Source of the DNA: CAKRZE01 sp045617585
GTDB lineage: Bacteria; Bacillota; Clostridia; Oscillospirales; CAG-272
Direction of reading: 5' to 3'
NCBI GenBank assembly: GCA_045617585.1
Contig: JAZLIW010000136.1
Location: 1 to 17,055 of the forward strand
DNA length: 17,055 bases
Part shown: piece after piece, positions 1-7,300 of the stretch
Position numbering within the stretch: the stretch's first letter is position 1
How the letters are laid out: each line of letters starts with the position of its first letter
The notes under the pieces: model-generated
What the model was told of the DNA's origin: nothing
The model's database searches: none
Seen by the model: only the letters and a program-made list of their open reading frames with translations
Made by a program: the position numbers and the translations under genes

Positions 1-541
1 AAGCGCGGCTTCGCCTTACGGATCGGTACGCGTTCGAGATGACGGCGGGAGCAAGCCCCCGCCCTACGGACACGAGGCGCGGCTTCGCCTTACGGATCGG
101 TACGCGTTCGAGGTGGCGGAGGGAGCAAGCCCCCGCCCTACGGACACGAAGCGCGGCTTCGCCTTACGGATCGGTACGCGTTCGAGATGACGGCGGGAGC
201 AAGCCCCCGCCCTACGGACACGAGGCGCGGCTTCGCCTTACGGATCGGTACGCGTTCGAGGTGGCGGCGGGAGCAAGCCCCCGCCCTACGGGGTGGATGC
301 GCGGCTCCGCCTTTGCGATCGGGACGAGAACGAGGTGCGGCGGGAGCAAGCCCCCGCCCTACGGTATGATAGCGCGGCTGCGCCTTACGGATCGGTACGC
401 GTTCGAGGCGGCGGCGGGAGCAAGCCCCCGCCGTACGGAGTGGATGCGCGGCTGCGCCTTACGGATCGGGATACGTTCGGCGGCGGGAGCAAGCCCCCGC
501 CCTACGGTGACGGGGCGCGGCTCCGCCTTACCGTTCGGCTC
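1..541 (+). repeat. Tandem array of a ~74-base intergenic repeat
   Basis: Seven copies of a core beginning GGGAGCAAGCCCC and ending GCCCTACGG start at 47, 121, 195, 269, 342, 416 and 485, so the period is 74, 74, 74, 73, 74 and 69 bases. Between cores lies a second conserved block, GCGCGGCTTCGCCTTACGG followed by ATCGGTACGCGTTCGAG. The early copies are nearly identical and the later ones diverge; copy 6 has CCGTACGG for CCCTACGG. The core can fold on itself (GGCGGG against CCCGCC). The array runs off the left edge of the window, so its full size is unknown. Open frames through it encode repeated ASPRPT-type peptides and are not genes. No protein gene is visible before 675. Confidence 0.93.
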
Positions 542-546
542 ATCTC

Positions 547-577
547 CGGCGAACCTGTTTTTCTCAGAGAAAGGACA
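547..577 (+). repeat. Short dispersed hairpin module
   Basis: The stretch contains CCGGCGAACCTGTTT followed by TCTCAGAGAAAGGACA. The same module occurs at about 4256-4297 in the same orientation and at 16556-16614 in the reverse orientation. The TTTCTC/GAGAAA part is self-complementary. Here it forms the boundary between the 74-base array and the promoter of the next gene. Confidence 0.75.
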
Positions 578-608
578 CCGCATTCCCCGCTTCCCCCGCG
601 TCCCCCTC

Positions 609-637
609 TTGACTTTTCGGCGGAAGTATGGTAATCT
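609..637 (+). promoter_or_regulatory. Putative sigma-A promoter for the solute-binding protein gene
   Basis: TTGACT at 609-614 and TAATCT at 632-637 are separated by 17 bases. The -35 matches consensus at five of six positions. The -10 matches only at the first, second and last bases, which are the most conserved ones. The next gene starts about 38 bases after the -10, with AAAGGAC at 660-666 as its ribosome binding site. The arrangement of hairpin module then TTGACTTTT closely copies the better promoter at 4307. Confidence 0.6.
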
Positions 638-674
638 GTTATTGCAACAAATTGTTTGGAAAGGACTGACGATT

Positions 675-2141
675 ATGAAAAAAACGTTTCTGCGCGCGGT
701 ATGCGCGATCCTGTTTCTTCTGACTCTGGTCTCCTGCGTGTCGGGAGGCGGGGACGTGAAGGAGACCGCTGCCCCGGGCACCGGGGGAGAGGTGACCGAG
801 GAGCGGATCACCGCGGATCTTCCCGACCTGACCTTTGACGGCAGGACCCTGAATATGCTGCACTGGTTCGTCCCCGGCTGGGCGATCCACGGGACCGACC
901 TTTACGTGGAGGAGGAGACCGGCGAGCCGATCAACGACGAGGTCTTCATCCGCAACCAGCGTCTTCAGGAAAAGTACGACATGGAATTTTCGCTGGACGA
1001 GCTGGACTACAACGACATGATCACCAAGATCCGCGCCGCGGTCACGACCTCGGACGACCCGTACGATCTGGTCGGTCTGCGCATCGCCGACGCGCCCCGC
1101 GTCATGGTCGAGGGCAACCTGCTCGATTACAGCGCGATCCCTTACGTCAATCTCGAAAAGCCGTATTGGGACCAGAGCGTGCAGGAGATGTTCTCGTTCG
1201 CGGGTCATCTGTTCCTCATGACCTCCGACACGACGATCAACGACAAGAACGCGACCGCCGCGCTCGCCTTCAACAAGGTGCTGGTGCGCGACCTCGAAAT
1301 GCCGGACCTGTACGAGCTCGTCCGCAGCGGAAGCTGGACGATGGACGAGATGCTGGACCTGATGGACGGCTACAACGCCGACCTGAACGGTGACGGCGAG
1401 GTCAATCCCGACGACGATATCTCCGCCTTCCTCGGCGCGGACGACGTCGTGATGGCGTTCTTCATGGGCGGCGAGGGCCATTTCACCGTCCGTGACGAAT
1501 ACGACTACCCGATCCTCGACTTCGATACCGAGGAGAACTACGATATCCTCGACAAGGTCTTCGACTTCATGTATCACGACCGCTTCGTCAACTTCTACGA
1601 GCAGCGCGCCACCATCGCGCACGGGCAGGGCTATTACCTCCTCGGCGGGCACGGCGTCTTCCAGTGGCTTCGCATCGAGGACGTCATCAAGATGCGCGGT
1701 CAGGACGGCGACGACTTCGGTCTCGTTCCCACGCCGAAATACGACGAGGCGCAGGAGAATTACCTGAGCCTGCTCTCCAAGCACGGCTCGACCGCGCAGT
1801 GTATGCTGTGGTCCGAGAGCGATCCCGAGTTCGTCGGCTTCATGATGGAAGCGATGGCGGCGGCTTCCCACTACGACCTGCAGGAAGCGTATTACGACGT
1901 CACGCTGATGGCAAAATCCACGCGTGACGACGATTCCAAGGAGATGCTGGACATCATGTTCGCGCACCGCGTCATCGACATCGCGGAGATCTGCGAGTTC
2001 GGCGGCTTCCCGGATTACCTGCTCCGCTTCGCCTCCAACCACCACGGCAGAAACTTCGCTTCCGCGTACGCCACCTACGAGGAAAAGATGCAGAAGGACA
2101 TCGACGACTTCATCGAGAAGCTCGACGAAATGGGCGTGTAA
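675..2141 (+). CDS. Extracellular solute-binding lipoprotein (ABC-type, sugar-binding-like)
   Basis: This 488-residue protein is a predicted surface lipoprotein. The signal peptide is K2-K3, a hydrophobic stretch at about 8-18, and the lipobox L-V-S-C with C21 as the lipidated residue, followed by a Gly/Thr/Glu-rich tether. The mature part (about 50-488) reads like the large family 1 type of ABC solute-binding protein common in Clostridia: F-D-G-R-T-L-N near 56, a helix rich in N-Q-R-L-Q-E-K-Y, and alternating helices and strands to the end. An EF-hand-like loop lies at D236-x-N238-x-D240-x-E242-x-N244-x-x-D247, probably a structural calcium site. The ATG at 675 is chosen for its signal peptide and AAAGGAC site; the frame stays open upstream only through the repeat array. 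No permease or ATPase is encoded nearby, so the ligand and the partner transporter are unknown. The terminator after it makes it monocistronic. Confidence 0.88.
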   Translation: MKKTFLRAVCAILFLLTLVSCVSGGGDVKETAAPGTGGEVTEERITADLPDLTFDGRTLNMLHWFVPGWAIHGTDLYVEEETGEPINDEVFIRNQRLQEKYDMEFSLDELDYNDMITKIRAAVTTSDDPYDLVGLRIADAPRVMVEGNLLDYSAIPYVNLEKPYWDQSVQEMFSFAGHLFLMTSDTTINDKNATAALAFNKVLVRDLEMPDLYELVRSGSWTMDEMLDLMDGYNADLNGDGEVNPDDDISAFLGADDVVMAFFMGGEGHFTVRDEYDYPILDFDTEENYDILDKVFDFMYHDRFVNFYEQRATIAHGQGYYLLGGHGVFQWLRIEDVIKMRGQDGDDFGLVPTPKYDEAQENYLSLLSKHGSTAQCMLWSESDPEFVGFMMEAMAAASHYDLQEAYYDVTLMAKSTRDDDSKEMLDIMFAHRVIDIAEICEFGGFPDYLLRFASNHHGRNFASAYATYEEKMQKDIDDFIEKLDEMGV

Positions 2142-2156
2142 GGGAATCATTTCCGC

Positions 2157-2188
2157 AGGGGCTGTTGTCTCGCACAACGGCCCCTTTA
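2157..2188 (+). terminator. Intrinsic terminator after the solute-binding protein gene
   Basis: AGGGGCTGTTGT (2157-2168) pairs with ACAACGGCCCCT (2174-2185), a 12-base-pair stem with one T-G wobble and a five-base loop CTCGC. TTTAT follows. It sits 16 bases after the stop codon and ends before the ribosome binding site of the next gene. Confidence 0.85.
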
Positions 2189-2218
2189 TCACGAATTCCG
2201 AAAGAGGATCACACGGAC

Positions 2219-3220
2219 ATGAAAGCGTATTTCGACCTGATGATGGCGTGCCTGCTCTTCTCGGCACAGTTCATCTTTACCAAAAAGTTCTCGCAGAAGA
2301 CGAAGGGCGATCTGCAGTCCGGGCTCGTGAACGGCGCGGCGATCGCGCTGATCATGACGCTCTACATGATGCCCTTCAACGGCTTTACGTTCACCTTTTC
2401 CCGCGCGGCGGTCGTCTGGTCGCTGGTCTCCGGCGGCAGCTCGGTCATCATGACGCTGATCAACGTCCGGGCGATGAAGCTCGGCGATCTGTCGGTCGTG
2501 ACGATCTATATGCTCCTCGGCGGCATGATCCTGCCCTTCTTCTACGGGATCCTGCTCCTGAACGAGACGGTCACCGCGATCAAGGTCCTTTCGATCGTCA
2601 TCCTGACCGTCGCCCTCTTTCCCCCGGTCCTCGAGGTCCTCGCGCAGAAGAAGAAGGAAACCCCTGCCCCCGTCTCTGCCCCCGAGCCTGCCCGGGCAGA
2701 TGCCCGTTCCGAAGGGAAGGGCGGTCTTCGCTTCCATCTGCTCTGCCTGATCCTGTTCACGGGCAACGGCATGGTCTCGATCGCGACCAAGGCGCATTCG
2801 ATCGCGCCCGACCGCGTGCCGGACACCGCGTACACGATGCTCACCGCCGCGGAGCAGGTGGTCATCCTCTTCCTGCTCCTCGCCGTCTTCGCCGTGAAGA
2901 ACCTGCGCGCCGGGAAAAAGCGCCCGGTCTCCGCCGTCTTCACCGATATCGTCAGGGAACAGCCGGTCGGCGGAAAGACGGTGCTCGGTCTGCTCCTCAT
3001 CAGCCTCGGCTATTCGGTCTGCAACGGCGTTGCGAACCTCTTCTCCCAGTCCTGCGCGCACAGCATGGATTCCTCGATCCAGTTCCCGATCCTCAGCGCC
3101 GCGATCATCGTTCTGACCGCCCTCGTCGGCAGATTCGTCTTCGGTGAAAAAATGTCGAAAGCCAAGCTGGTCAGCATCGTCCTTTCCCTGATCGGCGTGC
3201 TTCTCATGATCTTTGCGTGA
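2219..3220 (+). CDS. EamA/DMT-superfamily-like membrane transporter
   Basis: This 333-residue protein has about ten hydrophobic segments in two halves of five, at roughly residues 4-22, 34-52, 60-80, 93-113, 118-138 and then about 172-190, 205-225, 245-265, 280-300 and 315-333. A charged, Pro/Ala-rich cytoplasmic linker (around 140-170) separates the halves. This 5+5 layout, and the N-E-x-x-T/G-E-K-M-S pattern before the last helix of each half (L-L-N-E-T-V-T-A and V-F-G-E-K-M-S-K), are typical of drug/metabolite transporters. The substrate cannot be told. The ATG at 2219 is chosen over an in-frame TTG 18 codons upstream: it follows AGAGGA, while the upstream start lies inside the terminator stem. 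Its stop overlaps or abuts the next gene, indicating an operon. Confidence 0.82.
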   Translation: MKAYFDLMMACLLFSAQFIFTKKFSQKTKGDLQSGLVNGAAIALIMTLYMMPFNGFTFTFSRAAVVWSLVSGGSSVIMTLINVRAMKLGDLSVVTIYMLLGGMILPFFYGILLLNETVTAIKVLSIVILTVALFPPVLEVLAQKKKETPAPVSAPEPARADARSEGKGGLRFHLLCLILFTGNGMVSIATKAHSIAPDRVPDTAYTMLTAAEQVVILFLLLAVFAVKNLRAGKKRPVSAVFTDIVREQPVGGKTVLGLLLISLGYSVCNGVANLFSQSCAHSMDSSIQFPILSAAIIVLTALVGRFVFGEKMSKAKLVSIVLSLIGVLLMIFA

Positions 3221-3225
3221 CTGCC

Positions 3226-4119
3226 ATGAAACGAAAATACAAGAAGAGACCGTCGCCCCTCCTTTATATCCTCCCCGTCCTGCTCGTCCTCCTGCTCCTC
3301 ACTTTCTTCCTTATCTTATATCACGGAAGGAATGATCCTTCCTCCGACCCATCCGGAACGGATCCCGTAACGGATCCCGCAGCCCTGCCCGCAACCCTGC
3401 CCGACACCCTGCCCGACACCCTGCCTGCGACCGAGCCCGCAGCGGAGCCGGAGACCGCCCCGGAGACCCCTCCCGTCACGGAACCCGAGACGGTCCCCGA
3501 GACGGAACCCGAAACGGTCCCCGAGACCGATCCCCCCGTCCCCGCCGCGCCCCTCGGCATCTACGTCAAGGAAAACGGCGTCTACCGCCGCAAGACCGAG
3601 TACGTCAGCACCTGGCCGCAGGACGATTCCGATCCCCGCTGGACGAAAGACACGTGGACCTATTCCCACATGAACCTGATCTGCGACGTCGCCTATTTCG
3701 ATATCATCCCCTCGACCGACGACACGGTCACCCTCGGCGGCTGGGACACCGACTGGGTCGCCCGCATGGCGGACGCCGGTCTCGATCCGCACCGCATCGG
3801 CTTCTCCTTCACGATCTTCCTCAACGACGGCACCTCCGTCTCCTTCGACGTCCTCTCCCCGAAGGACACCTTCCTCCGCGAGGACTTCTTCGAGCTCTAT
3901 CTCTACGACGCCGCCGCCCACGCCCATGACTCGTGGTACAGCCACGTGACCGAAAGCACCTGCACCGACGCGACCGCCTTCACCACCGTCAAGATCACCC
4001 TCCGCAGCCGCTGCTACGAGATCGACCGCATCGAAATGACCGCCTTCGTCACCTCCCCCACCGGTCAGATCCTCGCGCAGTCGACGTGCGTGATAAGGGA
4101 CGCGCGTCCTTTCTCTTAG
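3226..4119 (+). CDS. Membrane-anchored extracytoplasmic protein, unknown function
   Basis: This 297-residue protein starts with K-R-K-Y-K-K-R, followed by one hydrophobic segment (about 12-32) with no lipobox, so it is likely a signal anchor with the rest outside. Residues 37-108 form a Pro/Thr/Glu/Asp-rich spacer. Residues 110-297 are a globular, aromatic- and beta-rich domain (V-K-E-N-G-V-Y-R-R, G-G-W-D-T-D-W, F-E-L-Y-L-Y-D) that I do not recognise. There is no clear ribosome binding site. A GTG at 3217 overlaps the previous stop as GTGA and is in frame (three residues longer); the ATG is preferred but coupling to the transporter is likely either way. The last codons (A-R-P-F-S and TAG) lie inside the palindromic end of the element at 4106, so the original C-terminus may have been replaced. 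Confidence 0.75.
   Translation: MKRKYKKRPSPLLYILPVLLVLLLLTFFLILYHGRNDPSSDPSGTDPVTDPAALPATLPDTLPDTLPATEPAAEPETAPETPPVTEPETVPETEPETVPETDPPVPAAPLGIYVKENGVYRRKTEYVSTWPQDDSDPRWTKDTWTYSHMNLICDVAYFDIIPSTDDTVTLGGWDTDWVARMADAGLDPHRIGFSFTIFLNDGTSVSFDVLSPKDTFLREDFFELYLYDAAAHAHDSWYSHVTESTCTDATAFTTVKITLRSRCYEIDRIEMTAFVTSPTGQILAQSTCVIRDARPFS
3334..3549 (+). repeat. In-frame low-complexity Pro/Thr/Glu repeat tract
   Basis: The spacer of the anchored protein is built of short units: L-P-D-T and L-P-A-T first, then E-P-E-T and V-P-E-T. At the DNA level it is an imperfect 9-18-base repeat (ACCCTGCCCGAC, then GAGACGGTCCCC-like units). Such tracts vary in length by slippage and act as extended spacers between membrane and domain. 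Confidence 0.85.
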
Positions 4120-4297
4120 AGAAAGGACCAAAGAGGCACCAACTGAAATTAAATCTTGATACTTCGTATAAAGCGATCGGGACTCGCACCGTGCGGTTCC
4201 CGATCGCTTTATTCGTAGGGACAAAGAATATTGTACAGCGGTTGCCTCTTTGGTACGGTTCGCCGGAGGCGAACCTGTTTCTCTGGAGAGAAAGAAC
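4106..4297. mobile_element. MITE-like palindromic intergenic element (~190 bases)
   Basis: The left end is a perfect 11-base-pair palindrome, GTCCTTTCTCT-T-AGAGAAAGGAC (4106-4128). ACCAAAGAGGC (4127-4137) follows and is matched in inverted orientation by GCCTCTTTGGT (4244-4254). The right end is a TTCGCC-GGA-GGCGAA hairpin, then GTTTCTCTGG and AGAGAAAGAAC (4277-4297). The two ends are therefore related inverted repeats, the right one carrying an extra ~22-base hairpin. In the middle is a large hairpin (4170-4210). No open frame of its own is present. Right-end copies recur at 547 and, reversed, at 16556. I see no target-site duplication that I can call with confidence. It could equally be an immobile bacterial interspersed repeat. 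Confidence 0.65.
4170..4210. terminator. Large hairpin, possible bidirectional terminator
   Basis: AAAGCGATCGGGA (4170-4182) and TCCCGATCGCTTT (4198-4210) form a perfect 13-base-pair stem. The loop contains a second inverted repeat (GCAC/GTGC around 4186-4194). Run-on TTTATT on the + strand, and AAA before the left arm giving TTT on the reverse strand, allow termination in both directions. It lies within the MITE-like element and would end the transporter/anchored-protein transcript before the promoter at 4307. Confidence 0.7.
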
Positions 4298-4306
4298 ACG
4301 TTTCCC

Positions 4307-4335
4307 TTGACTTTTTGTTATATATCAAGTATAAT
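4307..4335 (+). promoter_or_regulatory. Near-consensus sigma-A promoter for the five-gene carbohydrate/GRE run
   Basis: TTGACT (4307-4312) and a perfect TATAAT (4330-4335) are separated by 17 bases, with AT-rich spacer DNA that stands out from the GC-rich surroundings. Transcription would begin near 4342. A small hairpin (ACGGA 4344-4348 with TCCGT 4354-4358) lies in the short leader. The ribosome binding site AAAGGAGA (4360-4367) precedes the ATG at 4374. The -35 lies 10 bases beyond the MITE-like element. No operator palindrome overlapping the -10 is evident. Confidence 0.9.
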
Positions 4336-4373
4336 GGAGGCATACGGAAACGATCCGTCAAAGGAGAATTGAT

Positions 4374-7300
4374 ATGAAAAAACTGTCCGTTTTTCTTCTG
4401 ATCACGATCACGGTGATCCTTGCGCTGTCTTTGGCGGCGTGCAAGCCGGGAGAGGGACCGGGGACCGACGAAACGACGCCGGCGGAGGCGGAAAAGCTCC
4501 CGGTGATCGTTGGCGGCGAGGTCCTTTACACGGTCATGCGTCCCGACACGGCGGCGAGCACGGTCACCTCGGCGGCGGCGAAGCTGCGCACGGCGCTTGC
4601 GAAGGCGTCGGGTGCCGAGGTCTCGATCGCGAACGACTTCAGCCGCGACGGCTCGGTTCCTGCCGACACGCTTGAGATCCTGGTCGGCAAGACGAACCGC
4701 CCCGAGAGCGCGGAAGCGCTGGCAAAGCTGGGCAAAAACGAATATTCGATCAGCGTCATCGGGAAGCGGATCGTGATCGTCGGCGAAAGCGACGACGCGA
4801 CGGCGCTCGGCGTCGACGTCTTCATTCAGACGGTCCTCGGCGGGCTGGACAACGGCTCGCTGACGAATCTCTCGATCGAGACGGACAAGACGCTGAAGGG
4901 CGTCTTCACGCCGCAGCAGGATCCGCACACGCCCGAAAAGGAGGTCATCCCGGTGCAGAACAAACCGACGACGTCCCCCGCGAAATACGGCATCGCTTCG
5001 ATCCGTGACGAGGGCACGTGCTACGTACAGAATTTCGACGCGCAGGAGATCACGGGTGTCCGCACGACCTTCCAGTCGAACATGGGCTACTCCGATCTGT
5101 TTGCGATCGACACCGACGCGGTCATGGTCTACGCGACGAGCTCGGGCACCTTCCTCGGCTGGTACGAGAACGGTGACTTTGTCGTGGACATGATGCTCGC
5201 GATCAACCGCGCGGACCAGTCGTATCTCGGTCTGGATCCCGCGAACTACGAGGACATCCAGATGAACGCCTCGGGCAAGTACATCGCGCACGGCATGGGA
5301 GACGGCGACGGCTCCTACTACATGGTGCCGAGCGAGAACTGGATCGAATTCGCGTGGGCGAAGATGATCCGTCCGATGATCGAGGCGTGCCACCCGCAGA
5401 CGATCGCGATGGAGGAGCCGGAAATGTGGCTCTCCTCCGGGTATTCCGAGGCGTTCAAGCGCGAGTGGGAAGCATATTACGGCGAGCCGTGGCAGGCGCC
5501 GAATTCGAGCGCCGAGGCGACCCTCAAATCCAACCTGCTCAAGACCTATCTCTTTGAGCGCATCATCACCGTTCTTTCGACCCGCATCAAGGACCTCTGT
5601 CCTTCGACGCAGGTCTACATCGCGACGCACAGCACGCTGAACTACACGCTGTGGTCGATCGACGCCGGTCTGAACCATTACGTCGCGACCGGGCTGATCG
5701 ACGGCGTGATCGGGCAGACGTGGACCGACACGACGGGCTCCGCCTTCCCGTATTCGGGCAAGAGCGTGGTGGACCACTTCACCGCGGCGTATCTGGACTA
5801 TATCTCCTACGTCGGCTCCTGCGAGGGCACGAGCTTCTACGCGCTCGCCGACCCGATGGCGGACAGCGGCACCCTGACCGAGGACGACTGCCGCTACGCC
5901 TACCGCCAGGCAGTCGCCGCGTCCCTGCTGGTCCCGGAGATCCACCGCTTCGAGGTCCTGCCGTGGGTGCAGCGCGCCTACGCGAACGTGAGCGCCGAGT
6001 ACCGCACGGTGCAGGCGCAGATCTACGAGGTGCTGAACGGCATCTCCGGCAAGGAGGTCGAGCTCCGCGCCGGCACGCCGAACATCACCTATCTGGTCTC
6101 CGACTCTCTGTCCTGGATGAACACCGGCAAGGGCTACACGATGAGCACGACGGACAGCCTCTTCGGCGTCTGCGCGCCGCTGGTCCGTGACGGCATCCCG
6201 CTGAAGATGAAGGCGATGGATCAGCTGACCTCCGCGGACGACCTGAAGAACAGCTCGGTCGTCATCGCCAGCTTCGATTCCTCCGTCCCGCTGACCGCGA
6301 CGGTCAACAAAGCGCTGTCCGACTACGTGAAGGAGGGCGGCACGCTGCTCCTCATCAACGGCTCCAACCAGTACTGGGACATTTCCGACTACTTCTTCTG
6401 GAAGGAAGACGGCTCTCCGCTGAACAACCTTCTCTCCCAGATGGGCCTGGACAAGATCAGGGCGGGCAAGCTCACGGAGACGAATCCCGAGCTGAAATCG
6501 GGCATCAGGGAGATCCAGCAGACGATCAAGGGCGTCCGGATGCAGGGCAGCGCGAAGAGCTTCACTCTGTCCTTCACGGGTGCCTCCACGCCGATCCTGA
6601 CCGCCGGCAAGGATACGGTCGGCTTCGACGAGAAGGTCGGCAAGGGTCACTTCATCTGCGTCGGCATTCCGTCCGCCTGCTGCGCGACGGGCACCGAGGC
6701 GGGTCAGAACTTCGTCCGTGCGCTGACCGCGTACGTGCTCGACTACACCGATTACGATTATCTGTCCACGAACCTGATGGTCGCGGACCGCGGCATCTAC
6801 ACGATCGCGCACGCCTTCCGTGAGAACGACAAGCTGAAGGGCACCTATATCGACCTGTTCAGCGAATCGCTCGACGTGCTGGTCGATCCCGTCGTCCCGA
6901 AGGAGGACAGCCTGATCCTGCGCGACGTCACCGACTTCGATCTGTCGGTCCCGCGCCTCGCGTTCACCTCCGGCGAGCTGATCTCCGAGGTCAGCGAGAG
7001 CGCCGCGAAGATGACCTACAAGATCCGCAGCGCCTCCAACACGGTCATTTCCAACCGCATCCTGCTCCCCGCCGGCAAGTACCCGACCGAGGTCAGGGTC
7101 GAACGCGGCGGCAAGGAAGCGGACGTCTACGATTACGTCTATGACAAGGCGACCTCCTCCTGCTTCTTCCGCTTTGAGGGCAACGTCGAGGAGAACGAGA
7201 TCACGGTCACCTTCGGCAGCGAGCAGAAGACGATCGGCATCGGCTCCGTCACCTTCAAGACCGAGGATTACCCCACCAATACGAACGAAGCGGATAAGAA

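Noticed and set aside
1..541. CRISPR array
   Set aside because: Core repeats are evenly spaced, but the DNA between them is itself conserved and not unique spacers, and there are no cas genes in the window.
39..674. N-terminal extension of the solute-binding protein through the repeat array
   Set aside because: The extension is translated repeat DNA (recurring ASPRPT peptides). The ATG at 675 has a lipoprotein signal peptide and a ribosome binding site, and a promoter lies at 609-637.
3217..3225. GTG start for the anchored protein overlapping the transporter stop
   Set aside because: Possible, but the ATG three codons later gives a normal basic signal-anchor start. It is kept as an alternative only.
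3321..3560. - strand Gly/Ser/Val repeat protein (G-S-V-S-G-T-V-S-G pattern)
   Set aside because: It is the antisense reading of the Pro/Thr/Glu spacer in the anchored protein.
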